NCBI GenBank assembly: GCA_028699365.1
Contig: JAQVUQ010000001.1
Coordinates: forward strand, 2,782-38,681
DNA length: 35,900 nt
DNA from: a bacterium
GTDB taxonomy: Bacteria > UBP13 > UBA5359
Direction of reading: 5' to 3'
Shown here: positions 16,986-26,503 of the stretch, piece after piece
Layout: the number at the start of each line of letters is the position of its first letter
How positions within the stretch are numbered: position 1 is the stretch's first letter
Program-made: the position numbers and the translations under genes
Notes under the pieces: model-generated
What the model was told of the DNA's origin: nothing
Seen by the model: the letters and a program-made list of their open reading frames with translations, nothing else
The model's database searches: none

Positions 16986-17001
16986 TACGATACCTCACAC
17001 A

Positions 17002-18780
17002 TCATATTTTTCTATCTTTTTCCTGCACCGATACACCAGCATGCTTTGCCAGCAGTGCCAGCAAAAGAAAATGCGGTATAGAGAGAATACGTCCGATTCT
17101 CTTAGGTTCCCGTGCAACGCGATAGACCCATTCGAGACCGCAACGCTGCATCCATACCGGCGCTCTCTTCAGACGTCCGGATATAACATCGAAACTCCCC
17201 CCTACGCCCATACATACGGGAACGCCGAGAACGTTCTTATAACGATCAATCCACTTCTCCTGCCTCGGGATACCAAAGGCGACAAAAAGAATATCCGGAG
17301 AAGCCTTTACAATATCATCGATTACGACGTCTTCCTCATCCTTATCATAGTATCCGTCTCTGACGCCGGCCACCGTCAGTCCGGGATACCGGGCTCGCAG
17401 CTTATCGGCCGCATCAAGAGCCACACCCGGTTTCGAACCCAGCATATATACGGAATACCCCTTACCGGCCGCCATGGCGCAAATAGCGTTAAGGAGGTCG
17501 ATCCCGGCTACCCTGTCCTGAAGAGGATGCTGCAGCAGCCGCGATGCCAGTAAAACTCCCGCCCCATCAGGCGTCACCAGGTCGGCACGATTGATTATAT
17601 CCTTCAATTGTTCATCATCCCGGGCCTGCATAATGGCCGGGGCGTTAGGGGTAATCACGACATGCGGCCGTTTTGTCTTGATGAAATCTTCAACCTGGTG
17701 GAGGGCCTCATCCATGTTCACATGGCTTACCTTGACATCCATTATCTCTATAGTATCCATACCGGTCATGCGCTTTACGACACGACGAGGCGCCAGAAGA
17801 AGTACCAGAACAAAGAGCAGATAGCCGATACTTATGCCGCAAACAAGAAACAGAATTTTCACCCACAACAACCATGTCACGTTGGCAACTACTACAAGCG
17901 CCAGAACGCAAAGATAAGCAGTAGCGATGGTCCTCAGGCGGATAACAGCCCTCTCCGATATGCCCAAATCGATCATCAGACGATAAAGGTAGGCAGATGG
18001 TGCGCCGATACTGATAGATGACGTTTCCCGCTTTATGGTAAATGCGAAAGGATAAGCACTGTTTATCAGGGGAATACCCATCACCATAACAGGCAACAGA
18101 AACACCAGCGAAGCGGTATACTTCAGCGCGCCGATGATAGCAATACTCCCCAGCAGATAGCCGGGCAGAAGGCTTCCTTTTGGTGACAGGACCTGATCTT
18201 TTCCACCCCATCCCAGAAGAATCCCCAAAGAGCATCCGGCCAGGGATAACGACATTGCCACAGTATAGAACGTTTCCTGGCGTTGTATGCAGGCGGCCGC
18301 GGCAAAAGTCAGAGCGGATATCGCCGTCAGTCGCAAGGAAAGGCCCGGCAATTTATCGGTGCTCTCATACAGTCTTGACGATAGAAGCAGCCAGAGAACC
18401 GTTATCGGCAGAGCGTACCAACCCAAGCTTATACCGGCCCCGGCTGCACTCGAATATACGTTATCAATCCTGATGCCGTAACGAAAGGCTATCAATGCCA
18501 TGAGTATCACGACAACTGACGCATAAAGATGATTTACTCGTCCCGGTTTAAGCAAGTATCCCAGAGCAGCTATTGCTCCGGAACTGATAAGCAGTCCGGT
18601 AAGACGATCACCGGCTCCCCCGCTGCCGTCCAGAAGCAGTGTCAGGGCAAACGCCAGAAAGAGGACAATTTCCCCGGGCAAGCGAACCTTCCCGTTGCGT
18701 ACTGCCGCAAATCTTGTCAGCAGAAATGAGAACGCCACTCCCGCCAGAATATAAACCGCACCTCTCCAAAAATCGGACAC
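17002..18780 (-). CDS. Fusion of a degenerate PNPT (WecA/MraY-like) membrane domain with a WecG/TagA/CpsF (GT26) glycosyltransferase
   Basis: Residues 1-~335 are about ten membrane helices whose pattern follows the polyprenyl-phosphate N-acetylhexosamine-1-phosphate transferase family. The catalytic motifs appear replaced. Where WecA has DGxDGLAxG this has STDKLPGLS (140-148). The GDTGS motif is SPKGS (199-203). The DRxHxHHRL motif is GAPSAYLYRL (259-268), although the adjoining DLGISERAV is kept. Residues ~343-585 are an intact-looking GT26 domain with VITPNAPAIMQAR (T377, N379), TPDGAGV (D405), RVAGIDLL, GIPRQEKWI, VGGSFDVISG and RAPVWMQRCGLEWVYR. It probably adds the second sugar to a polyprenyl-diphosphate-linked glycan at the membrane. 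The first domain could be an anchor or lipid-binding module. Confidence 0.85.
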   Translation of the reverse strand: MSDFWRGAVYILAGVAFSFLLTRFAAVRNGKVRLPGEIVLFLAFALTLLLDGSGGAGDRLTGLLISSGAIAALGYLLKPGRVNHLYASVVVILMALIAFRYGIRIDNVYSSAAGAGISLGWYALPITVLWLLLSSRLYESTDKLPGLSLRLTAISALTFAAAACIQRQETFYTVAMSLSLAGCSLGILLGWGGKDQVLSPKGSLLPGYLLGSIAIIGALKYTASLVFLLPVMVMGIPLINSAYPFAFTIKRETSSISIGAPSAYLYRLMIDLGISERAVIRLRTIATAYLCVLALVVVANVTWLLWVKILFLVCGISIGYLLFVLVLLLAPRRVVKRMTGMDTIEIMDVKVSHVNMDEALHQVEDFIKTKRPHVVITPNAPAIMQARDDEQLKDIINRADLVTPDGAGVLLASRLLQHPLQDRVAGIDLLNAICAMAAGKGYSVYMLGSKPGVALDAADKLRARYPGLTVAGVRDGYYDKDEEDVVIDDIVKASPDILFVAFGIPRQEKWIDRYKNVLGVPVCMGVGGSFDVISGRLKRAPVWMQRCGLEWVYRVAREPKRIGRILSIPHFLLLALLAKHAGVSVQEKDRKI

Positions 18781-18782
18781 AC

Positions 18783-19715
18783 TTACCCCCCGTTAAGCTG
18801 CATGATGACGATCGATAAAGTCGACCATATTGCAAAATTGATTATCATCGATTTATCCCGGAACATCTGTTCCGGAGTGCCGCCGATGTCTTCATTATGC
18901 ATCAGGTAAAGATATCTGAAAAGGCCGTAAATAACCGACGGAATGGTCAGCATCAGCATAGGACTGTGTCCGGCATAGAAGGTATAAAGTGAATATGCCA
19001 TGATTACGGTAGACATGGTAACGGATATCAGTTGATCCAGCATTTCTATGCTGTACATGCCCAGAACGGCCCTGTGCACGGCGGCGGAACCATCACCCAG
19101 GAGAAGAAGTTCATGCCGCCTCTTGCAAAGAGCCAGAAACAAAGCCAGCAAGAGAGAGCAGATAACAATCCAGGGGGAGATGCCGGGTCCGATTACCACA
19201 CACCCGGCTATGACCCGCAGAACAAACCCACCTGCTATTGCCAGGACATCAACAAAGAGTACCTTCTTTAATGCTACGGAATACAACACGGTCAACAGAT
19301 AATAGCACGCCGCTGCCAAGGCAAAATGTAAACCCAATGAGAATACCAACGTGAGGATGCCGGCAAAGACGACCAGCATCGCTGCGGCCGTATATGCCGT
19401 TGCCGGATTCATTCGGCCGGATGCCAGTGGCCTGCTGGATTTCCGGGGGTGATTCCGGTCATTTTCCAGATCTATTATATCGTTAACGATATATGCTGAC
19501 GCTGACAGCATACAGAAGACACAGATCGCCAGCAGAACCACCGACAACATGTGCAGGTTCGTAAAGTTGCCCGTGAATATGAGCCCGGCCGCAAGAAAGA
19601 TATTCTTGACCCACTGGTGCGGTCTCATCTCCAGCAATAAATCTCTCAGTCTGACGTTAAATGCAGTCTGACGGCTGGAGTACGGTATCGATTGCTTCTC
19701 TAAGGTTGCCATCAT
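18783..19715 (-). CDS. UbiA-family polyprenyl transferase, decaprenyl-phosphate phosphoribosyltransferase-like
   Basis: The 310-residue polytopic membrane protein has the RPHQWVKN motif (31-38), the first Asp-rich motif NDIIDLENDRNHP (78-90) and SSRPLASGR after it. It also has YSVALKKVLFVDVLAIAGGFVLRVIAG and a KRRHEL loop. These features match the phosphoribosyl-diphosphate:decaprenyl-phosphate transferase subgroup (Rv3806c-like) rather than quinone UbiA. It would make a polyprenyl-phosphate pentose donor for envelope glycans. The start overlaps the end of the aroKB gene by 59 bp; the ATG at 19712 is equally possible. It lies between the shikimate and glycan blocks. Confidence 0.85.
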   Translation of the reverse strand: MMATLEKQSIPYSSRQTAFNVRLRDLLLEMRPHQWVKNIFLAAGLIFTGNFTNLHMLSVVLLAICVFCMLSASAYIVNDIIDLENDRNHPRKSSRPLASGRMNPATAYTAAAMLVVFAGILTLVFSLGLHFALAAACYYLLTVLYSVALKKVLFVDVLAIAGGFVLRVIAGCVVIGPGISPWIVICSLLLALFLALCKRRHELLLLGDGSAAVHRAVLGMYSIEMLDQLISVTMSTVIMAYSLYTFYAGHSPMLMLTIPSVIYGLFRYLYLMHNEDIGGTPEQMFRDKSMIINFAIWSTLSIVIMQLNGG

Positions 19716-21264
19716 TCACCCGTTTTACAATGCTGACTTTTCCAATCTTTTCGGCCAGAACGAAGCTCGGGACGGAATCCACGCATTTCTTATCCCTGGA
19801 GAGCGCCGCCAATACATCGTCATATCCGCCAAATGCATACTTCAGCGGTAATCCCAGTCTATCGATTAATCCGTTTTGCCTCAGTTCGTCTTCATACGAG
19901 AGGAATCCCTCCAGTACGGATAACCTTGCAGCGGCCACCATACCTACGGCAACTGCCTCTCCATGAACTATGGAACCGTAGCCGCCGATATACTCAAGCG
20001 TATGTCCAATAGTATGCCCGTAATTGAGAATCGCTCTTCGACCCGCTTCATATTCGTCTTCAGACACAACAGATGCTTTTATCGAACAGGACTTGTGGAT
20101 AATCTCAGCAATCTTGTCAGGCTTTAAGGCGAGTATCTGCGAAGACGAGCACTCTAAGAAATCGAAGAAGCGAGTGTCATAAATGATACCATATTTGATC
20201 ACCTCTGCCAAACCGGCCCGGATTTCCCGCATCGGCAGGGTCCTGAGAAAACCGGTTTCGGCGATTACCAGGCGAGGCTGATAAAAGGCACCAATCAAAT
20301 TCTTTGCCAGAGGATGATTAACAGCCACTTTACCGCCTACACTGCTGTCCACCTGTGCCAGAAGAGTAGTAGGCGCCTGGAAGAACGCTATCCCTCTCAT
20401 ATATGTCGAAGCAACAAACCCCGCCAGATCACCGATCACACCACCACCCAGTGCCAGCACACCGGATGATCTGTCGAAACCGTGTTTCAACAGTATATCG
20501 TATACTCGTTCCGCTTCAGCCAGAGTCTTTGTGGCCTCTCCGGAGTTCAAGACGATACTGTATACGGAAAAAGAACGTTTTAAATCATCGGCAATCCTTT
20601 TCAGGTAAAGCGGTGCGACGTTATGATCGGTAATAATTGCCAGTTTACCCTTGAACCCTGTAGCCGAAATCCGCTTATTCCAGTCGTCAAACCTGTCGGC
20701 AATGATAATATCATACGACCGTTCCTGCAAATCCACGGTAACGGTCGATGCGCAATCCACTGACGACGGCCTGAATCTTCCGGCTATATCTTCAGCAGTC
20801 TCCAAGACAGAGAGGCTATCCGTCTCGATGCAGATATCAGCCTTACTATAGCCGGCTTCTCTTTCGGCCATAAAAGATGCCAGCAAACTCATATCACTGC
20901 CGATCTTATCAAACAAGGGACGACCGGATGTACCTGCCAGCCTCGATGCCACAGCTTGCGGGGATACCCGCAGATGCACCAGGAGCCCCTTTTCCTTGAG
21001 AATGCGGATATTCTCCTCTTTGACAAGCGTGCCACCTCCGACGGCAATTACCTTTCCTTCGCCCTTTATGCTCGATATTACATCGCTCTCAAGCGCCCTG
21101 AAACAAACTTCGCCGTCATCATGGAAGAGCCTTTCGATGGATTTACCTGATCGTGCAGCCACCAGTTTATCGGTATCAAGGAATTCCATTCCCATGATGC
21201 GCGCCAGAATTCGTCCCACGCTGCTTTTGCCGCTTCCCATAAACCCCGCAAGTATAATATTCAT
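19657..21264 (-). CDS. aroKB: Bifunctional shikimate kinase / 3-dehydroquinate synthase (AroK-AroB fusion)
   Basis: This fusion catalyses two non-consecutive shikimate-pathway steps. Residues 1-~165 are shikimate kinase with Walker A GFMGSGKSS (8-16), the DTD shikimate site (30-32), the VGGGTLV loop and the SGRPLF lid region. Residues ~175-535 are dehydroquinate synthase with NSGEATKTL, LALGGGVIGDLAGFVASTYMRG, the QVDSSVGGKVAVNHP loop, GLAEVIKYG, and the metal-ligand region NYGHTIGHTLE with a later HGEAVAVGM. Both halves look complete at 535 residues. Fusions of this kind are known in some lineages such as Thermotoga. It follows aroC with 15 bp between and overlaps the UbiA-like gene. Confidence 0.95.
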   Translation of the reverse strand: MNIILAGFMGSGKSSVGRILARIMGMEFLDTDKLVAARSGKSIERLFHDDGEVCFRALESDVISSIKGEGKVIAVGGGTLVKEENIRILKEKGLLVHLRVSPQAVASRLAGTSGRPLFDKIGSDMSLLASFMAEREAGYSKADICIETDSLSVLETAEDIAGRFRPSSVDCASTVTVDLQERSYDIIIADRFDDWNKRISATGFKGKLAIITDHNVAPLYLKRIADDLKRSFSVYSIVLNSGEATKTLAEAERVYDILLKHGFDRSSGVLALGGGVIGDLAGFVASTYMRGIAFFQAPTTLLAQVDSSVGGKVAVNHPLAKNLIGAFYQPRLVIAETGFLRTLPMREIRAGLAEVIKYGIIYDTRFFDFLECSSSQILALKPDKIAEIIHKSCSIKASVVSEDEYEAGRRAILNYGHTIGHTLEYIGGYGSIVHGEAVAVGMVAAARLSVLEGFLSYEDELRQNGLIDRLGLPLKYAFGGYDDVLAALSRDKKCVDSVPSFVLAEKIGKVSIVKRVNDGNLREAIDTVLQPSDCI

Positions 21265-21279
21265 CTATACACGCACCCG

Positions 21280-22452
21280 CTATCTACCGGAGATCAGTTT
21301 TTTATATGCATTATAGTTCTCTTGAAGCTCTGCCATGGAATCCCCGCCGTGTTTCTCCAGCAGCGCCCTGGCAATAACAAGACAAACCTCGGCCTCAGCT
21401 ACTACCGATGCGGCAGGAACCGCGCACACATCCGATCTCTCCGCATGTGCACTGACCGCTGACTTATCCATCATATCAACGCTATCCAACGGCTTCATCA
21501 AAGTGGGAATAGGCTTCATCGCCGCACGAACGACTATCTCTTCACCGTTGGACATGCCGCCTTCGATGCCGCCTGCATTGTTGCCGATATGCCGGTAAGT
21601 GTTACTCACAGCATCGTAACAGATAGGATCATGTACCTTGCTGCCGGGCCTGGATGCAACACCAAAGCCCAGTCCAACCTCTACGCCTTTTACAGCCGGT
21701 ATTCCCATGACAGCCTGAGCAAGCTGTCCATCAAGCCGTCTGTCTGCTTGAACATGGCTTCCGATACCCGGATGCAAACCCCGAATACGCACTTCAAAGA
21801 CACCGCCCAGCGTATCACCGTCATGCCTGGCCCTGTCAATCTCTTCAATCATAGCCGCTTCAGCTTCAGCATCCGCACAATAGAGACGAGAATTGCTTAC
21901 AGCCCCCTCACACTGCCACGGATCGATCTTATCCTTAATACTGATACCGCCGATGGAAACGATGTGTGCCATAGCCGTTATCTGCAGTTCCTGCATCATC
22001 CTTCCCGCCACCGATCCCAGAGCTACCGTAGCGGCCGTACCCCTTGCGCTGGATCTCTCCAGTATGTTTCTAATATCGGTTTGGTTGTATTTCAGGCTGC
22101 CAGGCAGATCGGCATGACCGGGACGAGGCCTGGATATGGAAGCATCGTCTGCAGGACCGTCTGAACCGGATAAAGGGAAAGGAGCCATCTTTTCCTTCCA
22201 ATTCTTCCAATCCAGATTACGGATCATCAGTGCTATCGGTGAACCCAGCGTCATGCCGTGCCGCACCCCGGATAGAATATTCACCCTGTCTCTTTCAATA
22301 GACATCCGGGCGCCTCTACCGTAACCGCCCTGACGCTTTGCCAGATATTTATCGATGTGATCGGCCTCCAGATAAAGGCCGGAAGGCATGCCCTCAATTA
22401 TTCCCAACAGTGCCTCACCATGCGATTCTCCGGCAGTCAACCAGCGCAACAT
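21280..22452 (-). CDS. aroC: Chorismate synthase
   Basis: AroC makes chorismate from EPSP using reduced FMN. The 390-residue protein has the AroC signatures in order: GESHGEALLGIIEGMP (8-23), YGRGARMSIERDRVNILSGVRHG, SRPRPGHADLPGSLKY, the ERSSARGTAATVALG block and the C-terminal DVCAVPAASVVAEAEVCLVIA. Length is typical of the Gram-positive/deep-branching type. The ribosome-binding site (GGGGGAAG) lies directly after a hairpin with a T-run, so expression may depend on read-through from the pilus operon or on an unseen promoter within the pilQ 3' end. Confidence 0.97.
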   Translation of the reverse strand: MLRWLTAGESHGEALLGIIEGMPSGLYLEADHIDKYLAKRQGGYGRGARMSIERDRVNILSGVRHGMTLGSPIALMIRNLDWKNWKEKMAPFPLSGSDGPADDASISRPRPGHADLPGSLKYNQTDIRNILERSSARGTAATVALGSVAGRMMQELQITAMAHIVSIGGISIKDKIDPWQCEGAVSNSRLYCADAEAEAAMIEEIDRARHDGDTLGGVFEVRIRGLHPGIGSHVQADRRLDGQLAQAVMGIPAVKGVEVGLGFGVASRPGSKVHDPICYDAVSNTYRHIGNNAGGIEGGMSNGEEIVVRAAMKPIPTLMKPLDSVDMMDKSAVSAHAERSDVCAVPAASVVAEAEVCLVIARALLEKHGGDSMAELQENYNAYKKLISGR

Positions 22453-22466
22453 AGCGCTTCCCCCTT

Positions 22467-22500
22467 AAAAAAACAATGACACCCTAGGGTGCCATTGTTT
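22467..22500 (-). terminator. Intrinsic-terminator-like hairpin after pilQ, directly before aroC
   Basis: On the minus strand, AAACAATG-G-CACCC, a two-base loop (TA) and GGGTG-T-CATTGTTT form a 13-pair stem with one mismatch. It is followed by seven consecutive T (22473-22467). It lies 21 bp beyond the pilQ stop and ends about 14 bp before the aroC ATG. The form is that of a factor-independent terminator. Confidence 0.8.
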
Positions 22501-22521
22501 TCATTTCATCCTTATCGTAGT

Positions 22522-24036
22522 TTAATACGGCAGTATATGCGGCGTCAAGAATATGACCAACTCGGATGAGACGTCACTCTTATTTTTGTTTTTAAAGAGG
22601 TTACCAATTAATGGCAGATCACCCAATATCGGTATCTTATATGATGAGTCATTCTGGGTCTTCTGTGCCAGACCGCCGATGACTATCGTTTCACCGTCGC
22701 GCACGCGAATCGTGGTTAATGCCGTCCTCCTGGCCATATTGGGCGGAGCATCAGCCGTTGCCTGGCTGGTAAGGGTACTAACCTCAGGCATAATCATGGT
22801 AGTTACCATACCGTTGGGATGCACCTGGGGTATTACCGTCAAGGCAATACCCACCTGAGCGGTCTCCCATATCGTTTCCGTTATAGTCCTGTACGACGTA
22901 GACGTTCCGGTAGTTGTCGGTTCTTCCCTAACCCGGGTTATCTTGTAATTATAATCTTCAGCCAGCAAGATACGGGCAGCCTGGTTATTGATAGCGGCAA
23001 TCTTGGGACTGGTAAGTATCTTGGCCTTGTTTTCACTGACCAGTGCTTCGAGTGCAGCCGTGAAAACGTTAGGCAGTACGGTACCGTATTTAATGCCTCC
23101 GCCGGTATTTACATCTATGCTCTCGGTTCCGTCAATACTGGTTGTAACCGGCGTGTTAAGATCGACTCCCAGCTTTCCATTGGCCAACTGCCAGGAAACA
23201 TTGAAGCGGTTGGAAACACCGTTCTGCATATCCACGAACTGCGCCTCTATCAACACTTCAGGAGGCGCTACATCAATCGCTGCCAATATTTTTTTAACTT
23301 GTGCCCGCTTCTCGGGCTTTCCCATTATAATAACGGAATTCAGCGGCGAATACGCCCTAATCTGTATCTGATCAAGAATGGTTGCTAACGCAGCTCCTCC
23401 CGCAGCGCCGCCGGTAGCGGTCCCGCCGGCCATATAACCTGTTGTTCCGATAGTTGTCCCGGTAGTCGTTCCGGTTGTCGTTCCGGTTGTCGTCGTTCCG
23501 GTTGTTGAAGTAGCTCCGAAAAGGCCAATTCCAGTTGTGCTGGTAGAGGAACTTCCTGAAGTGCCGGTGCGTGTCCCGCCATAAGATGTAACGCCCGTGG
23601 TAAAAGCAGAGTAGCCGTAAAGGCTGGAGGCGGCAGAAGGCACAAAAAATCCCAGGAAGTTTCCTACGTCCTCCATGCGGGCGTATTTCAGCCGGTAGAA
23701 CTCGATATCGCCTGCAGGCTGTAATTCATATACGACATAGGGGTTTTCACGCTTCTCCCAAGTCAATGTGGGTAGAGATTTGACGATTAGGTCGAGCACA
23801 TCTTCCAGCAGCATATCGTTCACCGAAAGTGTAACCTTTCCTTCGACACCATCGGCTATGACAATATTGGCGCCACTGCTGGTAGCCAGCAATCTGACCA
23901 CCTCTTCGACCTTCAATCCCTTCACGTCGAGGGATACCGTACTCTGCTCATCTGCAGCCGCCAGTTGAAAGGATAGCAAAACAATCACCGTTATCAGCAG
24001 CAGACCCCGACAAAGGATCCTTTTCAGCGTCATCAT
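22522..24036 (-). CDS. pilQ: Type IV pilus secretin PilQ
   Basis: PilQ forms the outer-membrane channel for the pilus. From the ATG at 24036 the protein has 504 residues. It has a signal peptide (~1-28, ending LAAADE), an STN/N-domain (VSLDVKGLKVEEVVRLLATSSGANIVIAD) and a second N-domain with the NSVIIMGKPEKRAQVKKILAAIDV segment. The C-terminal secretin barrel has VLIEAQFVD, ILTSPKIAAINNQAARI, VRDGETIVIGGL and the closing PILGDLPLIGNLF block. Between the N-domains sits a Gly/Thr/Ser-rich stretch (~148-215) encoded by a degenerate 12-bp tandem repeat. TTG at 24039 is a poorer start than the ATG, which has GGGGGAG at good spacing. Confidence 0.94.
   Translation of the reverse strand: MMTLKRILCRGLLLITVIVLLSFQLAAADEQSTVSLDVKGLKVEEVVRLLATSSGANIVIADGVEGKVTLSVNDMLLEDVLDLIVKSLPTLTWEKRENPYVVYELQPAGDIEFYRLKYARMEDVGNFLGFFVPSAASSLYGYSAFTTGVTSYGGTRTGTSGSSSTSTTGIGLFGATSTTGTTTTGTTTGTTTGTTIGTTGYMAGGTATGGAAGGAALATILDQIQIRAYSPLNSVIIMGKPEKRAQVKKILAAIDVAPPEVLIEAQFVDMQNGVSNRFNVSWQLANGKLGVDLNTPVTTSIDGTESIDVNTGGGIKYGTVLPNVFTAALEALVSENKAKILTSPKIAAINNQAARILLAEDYNYKITRVREEPTTTGTSTSYRTITETIWETAQVGIALTVIPQVHPNGMVTTMIMPEVSTLTSQATADAPPNMARRTALTTIRVRDGETIVIGGLAQKTQNDSSYKIPILGDLPLIGNLFKNKNKSDVSSELVIFLTPHILPY
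23440..23510. repeat. Degenerate 12-bp tandem repeat in pilQ (Thr/Gly linker)
   Basis: Copies of a unit close to GTTCCGGTTGTC run in tandem and encode a (T-T-G-T)n linker on the minus strand. As 12 is a multiple of 3, copy-number change would lengthen or shorten the secretin linker without a frameshift. Confidence 0.8.
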
Positions 24037-24076
24037 CAAATCTCCCCCTAGTTAGCTTTTAAGCCTATTTACGACG

Positions 24077-24994
<918 letters not shown>

Positions 24995-25042
24995 TAATCT
25001 TCACCAGCAACATCTGCTTTATATATAGTCGTTATCATCCGG

Positions 25043-25762
25043 CTACGAACCCGATTTCTTGATCTGATACATCGTCAACGGTATAGTTATGTTCAACGCG
25101 TAATTAGGTCCGGCGCTAACACTTCCAGTAGTTGAATTAGTTCCACCCTGAGCGGCAGTGCCCAGCGAAGATGCTATGGATACTTTATCGACTGACAATA
25201 AAATAGGGAATTTATTGAGATATGAGATATAGCCTCTTAATGCCTCGAAGTTCCGGGCACTTATCGTTAACGGCAAAGGCGTTGGAGCCCAATCGTAACT
25301 GCCACTGCCGGCTGTCGGAGCTGCGGCAGCCGGAGCCGCGGCAGTTCCGCCACCGGAAGCACTTCCGCTTCCCAGGGCAAAAGTTATCCCGTTCTTTGTA
25401 TAGCTTAACCCATTTACATCCACACCGGAATACCCACCCAGATAATCGACCATAATCCTGAAAAATTCAGACGTCTGTAGAATAGTCAAAGGAATGACTT
25501 TACTGGCATCCAGTTCCTTATCTACCATTGCCGTTACCTGATTCATAAGCATGGTCTGCTTAACCTGCAGTTCAGGCAAGCGCTTAATGGTGCTCTTGGC
25601 TGACATGATTTTTGTTTCCTGAGAATCAGCCTCAGTATTGATTGTCGCTACCTCTTCAAGCTTAGGCTTGCACACACCAAGGAAGAAACCTACGCTGGCA
25701 ACAATAAACAGCCCGATGATAACAGCAAACACGTGCAACAGAGATATCTTTTCAAACTTCAT
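25043..25762 (-). CDS. pilO: Type IV pilus inner-membrane protein PilO
   Basis: The 239-residue PilO-like alignment-complex subunit has a cytoplasmic N-terminus (MKFEKISLLH), one membrane helix (~10-32), a coiled coil (~35-75) and a periplasmic ferredoxin-like domain. An Ala/Gly-rich loop (~133-155) interrupts the domain. The PLPLTISARNFEALRGYISYLNKFP segment matches the PilO core. The ATG shares one base with the pilN stop (TAATG), so the two are translationally coupled. Confidence 0.85.
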   Translation of the reverse strand: MKFEKISLLHVFAVIIGLFIVASVGFFLGVCKPKLEEVATINTEADSQETKIMSAKSTIKRLPELQVKQTMLMNQVTAMVDKELDASKVIPLTILQTSEFFRIMVDYLGGYSGVDVNGLSYTKNGITFALGSGSASGGGTAAAPAAAAPTAGSGSYDWAPTPLPLTISARNFEALRGYISYLNKFPILLSVDKVSIASSLGTAAQGGTNSTTGSVSAGPNYALNITIPLTMYQIKKSGS

Positions 25763-26484
25763 TATTCCATGCCTCCGCTATCCGCACCGCCGCCGCCCGG
25801 AATGCCGTCACCGGAATCTCCGGGTGGGGGTCCGGCTTCCATCCCCGGTTCAGGCGCCGGAGGGGCTGCCTGCGGCAAGCCTACCGGTTCAACAAGTTTG
25901 AATGTCACCTTGAACTGCAGCATACCAGGAGCGGCGGAAGCCTCTCCTCCCGCACCTTGTGCGGACGAACCGGCAAGATTGCCTTGATTCTTAGGCACTG
26001 TAAAAGACGTCGTATCGATAGTAACGTCCTTGAAATCCTTGCAATTCATAAAACTAAGATTGCATGTGGCAATCGATTTTGCCCCGCCCAGGGTACTGCA
26101 ACTAAGGACGATACCATCCGGCGGCGCTATATCTACGGCAGTTACCCAGACATCCTTGGGCGTATACATACGTACAAGGTCAAGGACCGTTATCCATCGG
26201 TTATTGGTTTCCACAACTTTAGATTTAAAGTTCAGTTTCTCCTCAAGATTACTGATGGCGCTCTGCAAAGTGGATACCTGCGATAATTGAGCGGAATACT
26301 GCTGCAACTCCGCCTTCTTATCGTCAAGATGCCTTTTGGCCAAGGCGACCCTGCCGCTGAGCAGAATAAAAACGCATACCAGCAAACCGGCGTACATCGC
26401 GCTCATGGTACCGAACATTATTGCTATCTGACGTATCTTCCGCCGCCTTGCTATCTCCGGCGGCAGAAGGTTGATCTTGATCAA
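25762..26484 (-). CDS. pilN: Type IV pilus inner-membrane protein PilN
   Basis: The 240-residue PilN-like protein starts MIKINLLPPEIARRRK, the INLLPPE motif (4-10) that binds PilM. One membrane helix (~20-45), a coiled coil (~48-88) and a periplasmic domain follow. The last ~35 residues are a Pro/Gly-rich tail not typical of PilN. It lies immediately downstream of pilM and overlaps pilO by one base. Confidence 0.88.
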   Translation of the reverse strand: MIKINLLPPEIARRRKIRQIAIMFGTMSAMYAGLLVCVFILLSGRVALAKRHLDDKKAELQQYSAQLSQVSTLQSAISNLEEKLNFKSKVVETNNRWITVLDLVRMYTPKDVWVTAVDIAPPDGIVLSCSTLGGAKSIATCNLSFMNCKDFKDVTIDTTSFTVPKNQGNLAGSSAQGAGGEASAAPGMLQFKVTFKLVEPVGLPQAAPPAPEPGMEAGPPPGDSGDGIPGGGGADSGGME

Positions 26485-26503
26485 TTACAACCCCCACCTA
26501 ACG

